From positions 1 through 58,974 of the forward strand of contig CAJNDS010000853.1 of the NCBI GenBank assembly GCA_905221605.1: 58,974 nt of DNA, written 5' to 3'. The position numbers and the translations under genes were made by a program. Below the pieces are notes generated by a model. It was not told the origin of the DNA. It saw only the letters and a program-made list of their open reading frames with translations, and searched no databases. Below are positions 8,067 to 19,481 of this stretch, one piece after another (the first letter of the stretch is position 1; the number at the start of each line of letters is the position of its first letter). The DNA is from Symbiodinium natans (Eukaryota > Sar > Dinophyceae > Suessiales > Symbiodiniaceae).

Positions 8067-11000
8067 TCATGGCATGACCACGCCTTGACGGAGCAAGGAG
8101 TGCCAATGGCACGGTGAAAGTTTGTAGGCAGAAAACTTGGCCGCGGCGTCAAGGCAGCTGTTCAAGCTATTTGCCCAAAGATAGATGTGCTCTTTGATGT
8201 CAGAAGGCAACCTCGGCAGGTACATCAACGCACTTATTTCCTGCACGTAGATCTCCATGACCCGGTTGGAGATCCAACGTCCTCGCCTTCTGACTAGGTC
8301 TGGTGATTCTGTCACCTGCATCATCCAGGTAGCCCCGCCAGCACGAAGCGAACCTAGATCGAAGTCCTTCACGCCTGGCACCAAACTTCGAGTCAACTTC
8401 AGGGCCGTCAAAAGCTTGTCGAAACGAGCTCGCATGGTTGATGGCGACATTAACCAAAGTTTTTCTTCTGGCCCCAGACCTCCGAAAGCAAGGCATATCA
8501 TTCGCACAAGTTGCGGCTGGTCCACTTTTAGGCATTGATGCCTGGCAGCTCGAAACCTAGTTTTTGGTTCCATCACGGACAGGTAGACGGCCTTCCCATC
8601 GTCTCCAGCGTCCTCTGGAAGGACCAAATGTTTTCGCTTTGCTGCGAGCACCTCACCTATCCTCGCTAAACCTCCCCAGGCCAAAGCAATCACCCCTGCG
8701 ACGCGGGTCCAGCCCCATGTGATCGCCACTGACAACACCGCTGCAAGCACCTGCCACGGGAGCGCGGAGTGATGAGTGGGAGGCTCTTCCCTTTGCCAAG
8801 CCAGTGCAAGATCCCATGCCTGCTGCAGCGATCGCCGGACTATTGGGAACTCTGAGGAGACCATGTTTATAGTCTCGGAGAACCAATAATACGGCCAACC
8901 ATCCTCATAGAGCCATCTGCCGTATCTTGCCAAAGCTTCATTCAGTCTGCCAACGTTGCTCTGAGCCCAACGGCCCACATCGTCCCAACAACAGCCTTCC
9001 TCTGCAAGCCAGTCGATCCAGCTGGCCTTCAGCTTGCTCCTCCTGTCACGGGTGAGGGCCTGAACAGGACGTCCATCCAGTAGAGGGGCCTTTGCCCGGG
9101 CCTTTCTTCGGTCAGCCTGAGTGATACTCTTTGCAGCGTCCATGGCGGCAACGGGAACTAGTTCTACCAGACCAAGACAGACGACAGACCACCAAGACAC
9201 AAGACAGAGAGGAAAACAAGCCCTGAAGAAACCCTGAACAAGAACCCGAAGCAAAGCTTGAGGCTCGGAGCACAGAGGCACACAAGGCGCGACGATTGGA
9301 TGAAGATGGAAAGAGGAGCGGGAACTGGGGCCCTGAACCAGGGAGTTGCAGCCCAGACCCGCGGCAGACCGCAATGCTGAGGATGTGAAAGAGCTTGGCG
9401 CAGGAAGCCGACGCAAGGCAAAGGTGGAACGAGCACTGGGACCCTGAACCAGGGAGTTGCAGCCCAGGCCAGAACGAGAATGCCACATGCTGAAAGTGCA
9501 GGAACACGGGGCAAAAGGCCAAGACACGTGGTTGAAGCTGGAAGGCTGGAGCGCAGGGATGGATCGAGTGCTGGGGCCCTGAACCAGGGAGTTGCAGCCC
9601 AGACCCGCGGCAGAGCACAATGCTGAGGATGTGAAAGAGCTTGGTGCAGGAGGCCGACGCAAGGCAAAGGTGGAACGAGCACTGGGACCCTGAACCAGGG
9701 AGTTGCAGCCCAGGCCAGAACGAGAATGCCACATGCTGAAAGTGCAGGAACACGGGGCAAAAGGCCAAGACACGTGGTTGAAGCTGGAAGGCTGGAGCGC
9801 AGGGATGGATCGAGTGCTGGGGCCCTGAACCAGGGAGTTGCAGCCCAGACCCGCGGCAGAGCACAATGCTGAGGATGTGAAAGAGCTTGGTGCAGGAGGC
9901 CGACGCAAGGCAAAGGTGGAACGAGCACTGGGACCCTGAACCAGGGAGTTGCAGCCCAGGCCAGAACGAGAATGCCACATGCTGAAAGTGTAGGAACACG
10001 GGGCAAAAGGCCAAGACACGTGGTTGAAGCTGGAAGGCTGGAGCGCATGGATGGATCGAGTGCTGGGGCCCTGAACCAGGGAGTTGCAGCCCAGACCCGG
10101 ACGCGCGCGCGACACACGATCATAGGTGGCGGAGAGCTGGCGCGCAAACATGGCTTGGGAACTGGGACCCTGAACCAGGGAGTTGCAGCCCAGAACCGAG
10201 TGAGCATGTGTCGCACAGCCCAGACTGAGGAAGAGATGCGAAGCAACGAGACCGAAGGGCCAAGAAATACGACATCCAGACCAACAACCTTGAAGGGAAG
10301 CCGGCCCCTCGCCAGGAAAACCCAAAGAGGCGTCGAAGTCACGGAGGGACCCATACGTGTGGGGTGAACGGCCTGCGTCCCTGACGCAGTCAAGGCTCCA
10401 CGGACCCAACACAAGAGAAGGAGCCAGCAGGCCCGTCAGCCGACACCAGTTGGCGGCCCATCGTCTGAGTCTGGGCCTCTCGGCATCCCTAAGTATGGCC
10501 TCCTCGCTCCAACGCTCAATGCCGAAGCCTTTTATCTGAGGAGGCATTGGTGCATCACGCGTGGGATGGTCAGCCGGCATCGCCCTGGTCGGACAGTACA
10601 TGTTGCCTGGATACAAACCTGCTGCCAAGCACACCGTGCCTGACCGCCTAGTTACATGTCTTAAGCCGGGGGATGATGACCGTCCCTTGCCTAGAGCTGC
10701 CTGAGCGACAAAAGAGTCGCACAAGTTTACGAACCTGGCCCGGCCGTGGGTGAGGGCGACCCACGTGTAAAGCCGCACAAGGGCAGAGGACTCTAAAATG
10801 TTAATGTGGACACCACTCTTCCATTCCCAAACAAGCAGGGGGCTCCATTTAAGGCTAAGAGCTAAGTCGGTGGGCACCATGCGTTCGAGGCCCTCCGAGG
10901 CAATGTGCTGGCTGCGGTCCTCGCGGCTGATGCGGCAAAGGTTTTGCGAGAAGGCTTGAGCGACCTGGTAGGCAAAGAGCCAGGGATAGGTCGGACCTCT

Positions 11001-13870
11001 TTTTGCACGCCGGCCCCGAACCTGAGAGTGTTTTCGGCAGCACTCACAAGGCCTAGCGAGAGCATCGAGGCTTACCCGCAACCCGAACAGAACTGTGTCC
11101 CTCCGAAATGGCGAACCGAAAGAGCACAAAGAAAGCAAGGTCCTGTTGGCTCCAAGGGAGACAAGAGGCTTCCAGAGACGAAGCACAGAGGGCTTATCAG
11201 CAGCTGGGGCTGGCAAGGCCGCAACAATGCACACGCGGGAGCGCCTGGCTTTAAGCAAGATGGCCAGGCCTCGGCACAGTTCAACCCAATCCCTGGAAGG
11301 AAACTCACACCCCTCGAACTCACTCCCGAGAAACCCCAAGTGACTTGAGAATGAGGGCAGTGAAAGGAACATGGCCCGAACCCGATCGTTTTCAATCAGG
11401 AAGAAAACCCACTCAATGAGGCGCAAGTTTTTGGCATCATAGGCTGGTGACAGTCCTTTGTGAATGGGCGGGCCAACGGACCAGCCTCGAGCTGACATTT
11501 CGGCCGTAACCTCAGCTCTTGCTGAGAAAAGCTCGAGGAAATCGAAGACAAAAGCCAGCGGCTTCTTGACACTGTATGCTGCGGACTCAGTGCCAGGAAC
11601 CTCCTCATGCATGGGGTCGACACGCTGGATGAGGCTGTGGGCCTTACGGATCATGCGCGCAAAGGCCCCCTTCCTGTCTGAAGCCTGCCACAGGTATTGG
11701 CTGGTGGATTCCGGTATCTCAGCAACGCACGCGGCACCCTTCTCCTCCGAAGCGTCGGTTGCAAACAGAAGAGGAAGGACTGGGGCCGCGACATCAGCCC
11801 CAAGTACAGGAGCGAGAGCAGACAGTAACACGAGCTCCTGTGCTACCGCCCTGGACAACGTGACAGTCTTGGGCTTGCTGGGGTCGGTGTTTGCGGCTGT
11901 GACCAATGAGAAAGCTTTGTCAAGGACACAAAAGGCAGGCCGTCTAAAGGACAGAACAGAGGACCAGGCACCGAGGAGACACAAATGGAGGGCATCGCTA
12001 GTGGCAGGCAAAACAGCAGCTTCCAAGGTGAGGTCGGCTAATGCGAAGCGTTTTCCAGCGGGAGCGGCGACAGTGCAGAGGCCTCGGTCGAGGGTGGAAG
12101 GAGCACTGTTCAGTTCTGCCCCTCCAATCTTAGCAACGGTCTCGTTCACACTGTCCTTCTCAGGAGAGCCAAGAATGGCGTGAGCATGGTAGGTCGCCAA
12201 TGCTCGGTCCAAGACCTCGCGGCAAGGAGAGGCCGAGGAGGGGGAAAGCGAGTTCCCTATCGCGCGGGGCACTTTAGCGATGCAGAAAAAATCGTCTATT
12301 ATGAGCCCATCGTGCAGCAACGATTCACGAAGAGGCTTTCCGCCCTGGATTCTTGTAGTCGAGGACAGGTGCCCAGCGCTCTGAAGGAGAGAGAGGTGGG
12401 AACTTGTTGCAAATTCCACGCCTAAATGATCACCTTGCAAGACCGACATAAAGCATGCTTGAAAGGAAGAGGGCACTTTCTGGCCCTGGTGCTGCTCCAA
12501 AAAAGTGGCAAAAGCCCGCATCTCCTTGACACTTTCAACAGGCAGAGGAGGGTACAGCCGATTGGTAATAGCCCGCGGATGCCCAACCGACAACTGGTGG
12601 TAGAAATCACGCCTGTCAGTGACTCCCATCGCCAGGGAAGTAGTTCGAGGATCAATGCTGATGCTGGTGAGGCTCTCCCCACAAGGAAGGGACCCTGACG
12701 GGCCGTGAATCCTCCCCTCCACGGAGTTCCTCCCTCTCCTGTCTCCAATCTGGCGGTCGAGCGCTGAGCTTTTGCGTGCATTGAAAATTCGAGTGTACTC
12801 GAAGCTGTCCAAAGACAAGTCTGCTGGCACAAGAAGCAGAAGTCCCAGGCTATCCCACAAATGAGCCAATTTGAGGGTCTGGCCAGGGTTCTCCAAAGAG
12901 CAGTCTGCGAACTCCTCCGCAGCAGGAGTCCTTGAAACCAGCAGGCTTTGCGGTTCGGCATACGCCATCCAAAGCTCGTCGGTGAGCCAAGGCTCAGGAT
13001 TCCACTGAGCAGCGCCGACCAAGCGAAGGCGATCGACATCCAAGGCCCTGTACGGATGGAGAGCCTCATCAGCGGTGTCAGGGGGAACATCCTCGCCCGA
13101 CGGAACGTGGCGGTAGGAGTCCCCAACGGCTCCCAAACGGGTGAGGAGCTCGGAGAGCTCGCAAAGCCGGGCATGCACAACATTCATTCGGCGGCCGGTG
13201 GAGGAAGGCACCACACCTTCCTGACCACTACCGTAGGTTCTCACAAATGCTTCGAGGTAGTCCAGACATCGGCGTTGGGGGCCGTTAGGCTGGCACTGCA
13301 AAAGCCTGAGAGGCACGAAAGCACAATCCTGGTGCACAAAGTTGAGTGCCATGACCAAGATATGCAAGACTCGCCTGACGCCAATAGTGGCCCTCCGTCG
13401 AGAGGACAAGCCCGGACGGGATCGGAAGATGGCCGGATAAGGCAGAGGCAGAGGGAAGAGAACCGAAGCCGGGGGCGCTGGCCCGCGCCGGCCAAGATGC
13501 AAAGAACACTTAACAAACTTGCCGAAGGTCGTGCGCGAGTTAATAAATTTCAAATGGGCACACAGGGACCAAGCTCGAAAGGACAAATGCTGTTCGGAGC
13601 GATCGGCCGAAGGATTGGCAGGAGGGCCGCTAGGGCCGGAAGAGCCTGCTGGCTTGCATGAATTATCCGAGTGGGCCTGAGCTGTGAGAGGCGCACGCGC
13701 CTCTTTCGAGCGTCCACCTCTGCAGGGGGAAGCTTTATCGTGAATAGACCTTGGTTGTCTTCCCCTATATGATCCCGGCCCATCTTCGTGAGCCGAGCGG
13801 CAAGGGGTGATACGCGAGGGAGGTGCGAGGGGCCCATCACGACGAAAGGACGCAAAGTTAGAAAAGTCAG
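8067..13870 (-). CDS. Element 1 pol: reverse transcriptase, RNase H and tyrosine recombinase
   Basis: One frame is open from the ORF2 stop region (13871) to the stop at 8067, about 1,930 codons. RT motifs are TDRRDFYHQ (near 12605) and IIDDFF (near 12295, the catalytic D-D pair). RNase H motifs are FATDASEEKG (near 11755), HINILESSAL and NLCDSF (near 10710). The C-terminal recombinase shows GLARIGEVLAAKRK (near 8655, first Arg), SLRAGGATW (near 8340), RRRGRW and the Tyr of MEIYVQE (near 8246). The protein would copy the element RNA and integrate the DNA. No ATG lies at the frame's start, and it is -1 to ORF2, which suggests an ORF2-pol fusion by frameshifting. A repeat expansion between RNase H and YR (9325-10193) stays in frame. 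Confidence 0.88.
9325..10193 (-). repeat. Eight in-frame copies of a 32-bp hairpin motif inside pol
   Basis: The motif CTGGG-(G/A)-CCCTG-AAC-CAGGG-AGTTGCAG-CCCAG begins at 9325, 9436, 9571, 9682, 9817, 9928, 10063 and 10162. Spacings are 111, 135, 111, 135, 111, 135 and 99 bp, all multiples of three. Most of it forms a 246-bp (82-codon) higher-order repeat. Inner (CCCTG/CAGGG) and outer (CTGGG/CCCAG) stems are kept in every copy. On the coding strand each gives LGCNSLVQGP. The element 2 pol lacks this block. Confidence 0.9.
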
Positions 13871-15402
13871 TTATTGCTGGTCCTTGGGCTTCCTTGGGAA
13901 TCTTGGCCTTCTTTTGGGAGCAGCCTGGGATTCGGACTCGCCTTGTCTTGGCAGGGCACGTGAGGGGTTGGCCGCATCCCGGCGACGCTGCGCAAGTAGA
14001 TCGATCTCGCGAACACTAGCGGACTGAAGGCTCTCATCCTGCCAGCAGCGCTCGCTGGCCTGGGAGCAAACACGTTCGGCGACGGGTCCTCCCCCAAGCT
14101 CAACAGGAAAGCCAGGTCCCAGCGCCCCGCGTCGCTGGCTGCTTGCTCGGTAGCAGCCAACGCCAACGCCGTGTGCTCGCGGGCGGCACGGTTGTCCCCT
14201 CTTAGGAATGCATCTGCAATGCCGGCCAACATCATCATCATGAGCCCTAGATCCCGAGACCGGTCGTAGCCGCCTGTCCTCTCCAGATAACTCACAAAAG
14301 ACACTCGGCCCGAGGCCTGTGCCTCCTCCACAGAGGCCGGGAGGGGCAGCGCAGGATAGAGGCGGCGGTGTGCAGATTGAACGACCTGAAGGAAGAAAGT
14401 GGAGCTGCCTGCTGCCAGCTCCTGCTGCAACTTCTCCCTCTTGGCCGTTCCCTTTGCAGACAAGCTGGTCGAATTGCCAGAGAGATCCAAGGTCTCGCTC
14501 TGAGCAATAAGGTGGGCCACCAGTTGACCCAAAGCCTCCCCTTGTTGAGTAACAGCTTTTGCGAGGGAGGAGCCGTCTGAGGAAGATCCTGCGGGGGCCT
14601 GGGAGGCAAAAGGTACCTGCGCCTGAACATGCACTTGCCGTGGAGCTGGAAGCTGTTTTGCCATCTGTTGCAGGGGCATCGCTGGGGGAGCCGCCGCGAT
14701 AGTCGGAAACTCCTGCTGCAGCCCTGCAGGGGGCAGAGGAGCCGGACTGACTGGGAGCGCCGTCGCCGCGGCTTGCTTTTCCGCAACCAACCTGATTTGG
14801 TCTGCAAGGCTTGGAATGACGGCAGCTATTGCGGCCACCTGTTCTGACAACTGGCTCATGGTGATCCTTTTCTTGGGCGGCGGCCTTTTTGGCGAAGCAG
14901 TTAGAGGCGCGGCGGTCTCCTCCTGCGCAGAGTAGAATGCAAGGCGGTCTGAGGCCTCCTCTTCGACCCAGGCCTTTGCGGCAGCTATCAGCAGCTCTGG
15001 CTGGGGCATGATGTGAGGAGCGTCGGGCAGGAAGCTTTCGAAAACCAGATCGGTCACCGGATCGTAAAGACTCATAGAAGCTAGGACTGCCTCGTCCATG
15101 TCCACCACCAGAACATCCACGTCCACACCTGCTGGTACCTCGCCCGCTTCTTCGTCTTCTATTCCAGGCACCGTCAGAACGACAAAAGGTCCCACCACAT
15201 CCGAAGGAAGAGTTGCAGCAGCGTTCTCCTGAGCCGATGCAAGAAGGGCCGCCGGGACGGCAGCGAGAAAGCCGCCACTCCTCTGCATCACGGGAAGGCA
15301 CAAGACCTGGCGCCCTGGTTCCGAAGCTGAGCCCAAGGGCCACCTCAAGATGCAAGACAATCCTAGGCTGTTGGGCTCCATCCGCAAGTCGGAGAGCTGC
15401 AT
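13871..15402 (-). pseudogene. Element 1 ORF2, gag-like, frameshifted near its 3' end
   Basis: It starts at ATG 15402 (MQLSDLRMEPNSLG; element 2 has MRLSDLKFELDAPG), 2 nt after the ORF1 stop (TAACAATG). Like element 2 ORF2 it has a Pro/Ala-rich middle after a helical stretch (MSQLSEQVAAIAAVIPSLAD) and a conserved C-terminal half. Near 14020-14040 the frame used upstream (RAFSPLVF) no longer matches, and the homologous C-terminus (VREIDLLAQRRRDA...KRRPRFPRKPKDQQ) continues in another frame to a stop at 13871. A short indel therefore probably broke the gene. The basic tail could bind RNA. The gag role is inferred from position, since no zinc knuckle is present. Confidence 0.7.
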
Positions 15403-15404
15403 TG

Positions 15405-15995
15405 TTAGCGAAGGCTGGGCAAGGGGCGCTGGGCTCCGTAGCAATACACCTTTGCTTCTGCCAACGAGGGGAATGAGTGAAAGACAGCGCGGGATGCAGA
15501 GATATCCCCGACAACCGCTCGCAAGGCGGAAAAGCTGGAAAACCTAGCACCGTTAGGCAAGTTAGGATGCCAAAGAACCACGTAGACCGAAGGCCTAAGG
15601 TTGAGCGCTTCGCTCGACAGCGGCGTTGCCCAATGTCCCTCGAGGACCTCACGGGCCCAGCAGCCTGCTCTCCAGGCGCGTCGGGCTCGACCTTCCGGGC
15701 ACAAGCTCGACGCGGACAAGGCACGACACAAGTCAATGCAGTATTGAGGGCAACTAGGAAAGCTGGCAGCAGTGGAGGCACGGGTCCTTGGTGAAGGGCT
15801 GGCCAAAGTTTGCGAAATGAAGCCGTCCTGAACGGCCGAAGCAGGGGCAGCCGGAGCTGCAGCAAGGGGTACCTACGATGGAACTGCCTCAACCACCTCC
15901 CAATTATCACCTAGACGCGATGTAGCAATGCGAAGCCGTTCAAGGGCTTCCTGGACCTCAGTAATGGCCTGGTCCAAATCAGGGCCTTGGCTCAT
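15405..15995 (-). pseudogene. Element 1 ORF1 with a premature stop
   Basis: ATG 15995 opens MSQGPDLDQAITEVQEALERLRIA, matching element 2 ORF1 (MAGEEADLPTAILEVQQALERLRIA). A TAG at 15875-15873 interrupts the frame after VEAVPS. The same frame then resumes with the conserved core (YCIDLCRALSA, RRAWRAGCWAREVLEGHWATPLSS, RPSVYVVLW) and stops at 15405. The function is unknown. The pattern YC-x-DLC...RAWRAGCWA-x-EVL...RP-x-VYVVL is shared by both elements. This copy would need readthrough to make the full protein, so I call it broken. Confidence 0.7.
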
Positions 15996-16281
15996 GCAAG
16001 TACCCACGCAACCTCAGTGCACCTGGCCTAGGAACCTGTTGCGGAGGTGGCGTAGCACGCGAGGCCGTGGCAGGCCGCGGGGAGGCCGGAGCCAGCACAA
16101 AAGTCCAGAAGAAGGCGAAAGTGGCCACACAACCAAACCCAAACCCCGAAGTGAAAAGTGCGAGGTTGAAGGTAAAGGAGGCCTGACAATGAGCCGGACA
16201 GGAGAGACCGAACCAATAGGAGTTGGACCCAAAGTTCAACAAGGACAAGACGTGAGGGAGGGCCTCGACAACGGACCACAT
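15979..16281 (-). CDS. Element 1 ORF0: about 100-aa membrane ORF at the element 5' end
   Basis: It begins at ATG 16281, two bases inside the element from A1, and ends at 15979, overlapping the ORF1 start by 17 nt. It encodes 100 residues (MWSVVEALPHVLSLLNFGS...). A hydrophobic segment covers about residues 34-66, followed by a Pro-rich stretch and LRLRGY near the C-terminus. Element 2 has an ORF of 101 residues at the same place, with conserved VEALP, LLN/FLN-x-GS, WFGL-x-CPAHCQ and LRLRGY. Conservation between otherwise diverged copies argues that it is translated. I know of no family match. The role is unknown. Confidence 0.6.
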   Translation of the reverse strand: MWSVVEALPHVLSLLNFGSNSYWFGLSCPAHCQASFTFNLALFTSGFGFGCVATFAFFWTFVLAPASPRPATASRATPPPQQVPRPGALRLRGYLHEPRP

Positions 16282-16282
16282 C

Positions 16283-16328
16283 AGAAGCTTGAGCAGCAGT
16301 GCACGTTTCGGCTCATCACTATAGTCAG
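16283..16328 (-). repeat. Split direct repeat A1 of element 1 (5' end in element sense)
   Basis: 46 bp identical to A2. The outer edge (TATAGTCAG) abuts host sequence GAGTAACCGATGG. Confidence 0.9.
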
Positions 16329-16425
16329 GAGTAACCGATGGAAACTTGCCAAGAGCCTTCCTCCAAGGCCATTTTGTCTCGATGTCATCCACAGCCGACG
16401 CAAGCAATGAAGCGGTGAGGAAGAC
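16329..16425 (-). CDS. Host gene exon part upstream of the element 1 insertion
   Basis: A plausible acceptor (GATCCAG|GTCTTCC, exon edge 16425) opens VFLTASLLASAVDDIETKW...GKFPSVTP, which continues in frame into 7750-7405 once element 1 is removed. The next exon upstream in the gene is probably 16547-18185, whose 3' end holds a GT near 16557. The intron would be roughly 130 bp. Confidence 0.5.
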
Positions 16426-16546
16426 CTGGATCTTGAGGGTTGGTCACCCAAGGTGTTCGCGTGTTGGGCACTCAATCATTTGGTGCATTGATCATGGATC
16501 CAAAATACCAAAGACACACAAACTACGGGAACATGAGTAGAAGGTC

Positions 16547-18185
16547 TTATATGTTCAACTGACATGAAGACTTGCGGCAAGCTGCGTTTCTTTCAACCAC
16601 ACAGCGGCTGCGAAGAGTCAGTTCGGTGCAGAGCAAGTCTTCATTCTGATGAGGAAAGTCTCCATGGGCACTCTCCAAGTAGTCACTGGCATCCTCCTCG
16701 AAAAAATGTATTTCAACAATGTCTCCGATCTCCGGCACCCGGCTCTTCTTCAGCCAAAAACGTCCCTTTTCATCCCCCAACAACCGAAATCTGTCTTCCG
16801 GGATGGGTCTGACCAGGCGCCCCGGGCGATAGGCTGGTGACGCGGACTTGGCGACCATGGCGACAAAGCAGTAGAGAGGCATGCCCGGATGATCTGTCCG
16901 AGCCACCACGTTGGCAACCAAGTTCTGAGGCTTGCCAGCCCTCACTCGCGGAGGCCGAACGGGAAGGTCCACAGGTCCTAAGATGTCACCACCTTCGGCC
17001 GCGAACTTTGACAAGGACAGCACAGCTTCTTCCATGTCATAGGCAGCCGCCATAAGATGTGTGCTGAGCACTTCATCATCAAACATGGGAAAGTTGTGTT
17101 GAAGTCGAGCAACGGGCTCGGAGACATCCTCCCCCCCGAATGCAATGGCGTTGAAGTCATGAGTTTGGGTCTCTTCATCAGAAGCTTCCACCACATTCGC
17201 ATCAGCCTGCGACGCGGCTTTCTCAGGTCGTTTTCCCTTCCTGGCTTTTGGTTTCTTTTTCTTCGACTGTAGGTTTCCAGCCTCCACTTTTTTCTTCATA
17301 GCTCGATTCTCTCGTTCTTCTTCAGCAATGAGTTGGTCTGCTATCTTGCGACTCTGTTTCTCCATTCTCTGAAGCTCTTGCTTCTGCCTTGCTTCCTCTT
17401 GAGGAGACAAAGGTCGAAACAGCTTTGATGCTTGCACCTCTACAGCGACCGCGCTCGCGCAAAAGCAGGCAAAAACTGCATCGAAGCCACTCAAGTTCTC
17501 TTGCTGCAGAGCAGATGCCAAGCGGCCGTCATCTGCTGGAAGGTTTTGCAAGATTGTGCAGATCTCAACAAAATCCTTGACGGTGTATGAATCAAATTCA
17601 CCATTCAAACGCAGAGGCTTTGTGAGGGGCTGTCTAGAGGTAGCCACGGCCGCAGTACAGGCCCCTGGAATCGTGGCCAACAAATCCTGGGCCTTCACTT
17701 GCAGATCAACCAGACATTCTCCTTGCGAACAACCGGCTGCAGGGTTCCACACCAATCCTTCCTTCTTAGTTGCCACTGCTTCGTGCCACCGAGATGGCGC
17801 GCTGTCATGCATAGTTCCACACGCCAACGCAATGCCTCCTCGTAAAAGCTTGATCTCCATCCACGAGGCGGCGGAGGCCAAAATCCAACGACCCTTTGCA
17901 CCTTCAAAGGACATGAAAAACGAGGAGCATCTTGACCAATACGTGGAGCGACCGCAGAGCGAAAACGCCCATTCTCGATTCTCCACATACTCTTGATTCA
18001 GCATTTGGTTCCAAAAGCCACTCAGTGTAAAAACACGGAGCCGTTCTGTCTCTACACCATCCTTGTCACCGATGATGACTCGATCTTGGTGCGAAGGCAG
18101 CACGGCACGACTCAGAATGGGAGCAAAAGCTGATGGTTCCAGCTGCGGGCACTTTGACGCCAGAGGGGAAGGAACATCTTCGCTG
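16547..18185 (-). CDS. Long exon of a host gene with a CUE-like segment; function unknown
   Basis: The frame is open from just after a TGA near 18189 to a stop at 16547 (about 545 codons) with no good initiating ATG at its head, so it is probably an internal exon. The first part (LSGFWNQMLNQEYVENREW...GRSTYWS...GRWILAS) resembles a Trp/Gly-rich domain common in dinoflagellate proteins. The middle has a charged coiled coil (EEARQKQELQRMEKQSRKIADQ...) with a Lys-rich NLS-like run. Then NFPMFDDEVLSTHLMAAAYDMEEAVLSL resembles a CUE/UBA ubiquitin-binding helix bundle. A basic/aromatic C-terminal part follows. It is probably continuous with 16329-16425 and 7750-7078. A degraded tandem paralogue lies at 18494-19481. 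Confidence 0.6.
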
Positions 18186-18493
18186 GACCTTCAAGGGAAT
18201 CTACGGAAGCTACAGCGAAGCAACACGCTACACTACGTTATAGGCCAAGCAAACAGAATTTGATCCAACGGAACCCGCCAAACGATTCGAGAAAATGAAG
18301 GTGGCCCTGATTCAAAGCATCAAAGTTTGCACATCCGAATTTCTGAGTCTTCCTTGGGCAGTGCAGCCCACGTCGACCGCGATGCTACGAAGCAAGCATA
18401 TACTGTGACATCAAAGCAGACATACTTACTGCTAAAACACACCTACAGTAAGAAATCTGGAAATAAGTTAGGCATCTTGGCGGTGCCGCCTTG

Positions 18494-19481
18494 TCATCTC
18501 CTGCCTTTGGGCACTGTCTTGCACCATCGGCGTGGGCAATTCGGCTTGTCGAGAAGCTTCCACGTTGTTCTCTTGGGCTCTCTGACGTGACTCTGCTGCC
18601 TGCGTTTCTTCGGCAGCCTAGTAGCAGCGGACCAGAAACAGTGCATCAAACCAGCGCAATCCTCCCAAGCCCTCGTTCTGCAGATCCGCGGCCAAGCGGC
18701 CATCATCTGCTGGAAGGTTGTCCAAGATTGTGCAGATTTCCAGAACATAGTCGTATGTTTCAAACTCACTGGAGTAGATGCGTCTAGATCAGGCACGCGC
18801 TTCAACAGCGCTTGGAATAGTTGCCAGCAACGCCTGCGCCTTCGCATGCAAAGCTACCAGAACTTTCGTAATCTCCGAGCATACGGAAAGGTTCCGCTCA
18901 AATACGGGGTCTTTCCGCTGAAACCTTGTATTGGTGTCAAACCACTGCAACCAGGAGTCACCCTGGACTGCCTTTTTCCATTCGATGTACAATGCACGAT
19001 CAAGAACGTCAAGGTCTAAGTCAACCGCAGTTGCAAGTGGCAGGGGCCTTTGTCCAAGTCAAGTTTGGTTTCAATCCAATGCGTAGAGAAGGCCAAAGCC
19101 CAAACATTGCTTGCACCGTCGAAGTACATGAAAAACGGAGCACCTTGACCAAAATGTGGGGCGACCAGAAACTGAAAATGCCCGCTCTTGGTTTTCCATA
19201 TACTCCCCATTCAGCATCTGGTTCCGAAAGCCACTCAATGTCAGGACACGGAGCCATTTCATCTCCACACCATTGTGGTGGCCCAGAATAACTCGATCTT
19301 GGTACGAGGGCAGCATGGCGCGATTTAAAATGGGAGCAAAAGCTAAGAGTCCCGGAACCTCTTCGCGCGACAACAGCGCGCCCATGGCCGGAAGCGACGG
19401 TTTCCGGGCTTGGAGGCCGTTCGCTGCTATTCTGGGATGTTCCCCCGTGTACGAATAGTCCTTAATGTATAGTTCCCCCAA
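18494..19481 (-). pseudogene. Degraded tandem paralogue of the 16.5-18.2 kb exon
   Basis: 19481-19071 encodes FAPILNRAMLPSYQDRVILG...LSGFRNQMLNGEYMENQE...GRPTFWSRC, clearly homologous to FAPILSRAVLPSHQDRVIIG...LSGFWNQMLNQEYVENRE. The match then jumps frame (FFMYFDGASNVWALAFSTHW). Further homology appears at 18847-18789 (ALHAKAQALLATIPSAVEA) and 18780-18650 (EICTILDNLPADDGRLA). Frameshifts and gaps break it. It could instead be an alternatively spliced neighbour, but no splice pairs restore one frame. Confidence 0.6.

Larger units (their letters stand above)
7751..16328 (-). mobile_element. Tyrosine-recombinase retrotransposon, element 1 (Ngaro/PAT-like, decayed)
   Basis: In element sense it runs A1 (16328-16283), ORF0, ORF1, ORF2, pol (RT-RNase H-YR), B1 (7994-7907), A2 (7909-7864), B2 (7838-7751). 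That is the split-direct-repeat layout known from Ngaro/PAT-type DIRS-order elements, which insert through a tyrosine recombinase and make no target duplication. None is seen. A2/B1 and the two outer ends share a CAG core. ORF1 has an in-frame stop and ORF2 a frameshift, but pol is open. It lies in the same orientation as the host gene it interrupts. Its sequence clearly differs from element 2 (48393-56179), while its protein and repeat layout is the same. Confidence 0.88.

Noticed and set aside
9112-10414. Minus-strand frames of 300 and 416 codons over the hairpin repeats
   Set aside because: Shadow frames of pol created by the tandem repeat. The pol frame is the one continuous with RNase H and the recombinase.
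14050-15910. A 679-codon minus-strand frame in element 1
   Set aside because: Only its last ~55 codons match element 2 ORF2. The rest is a shadow of ORF1/ORF2.
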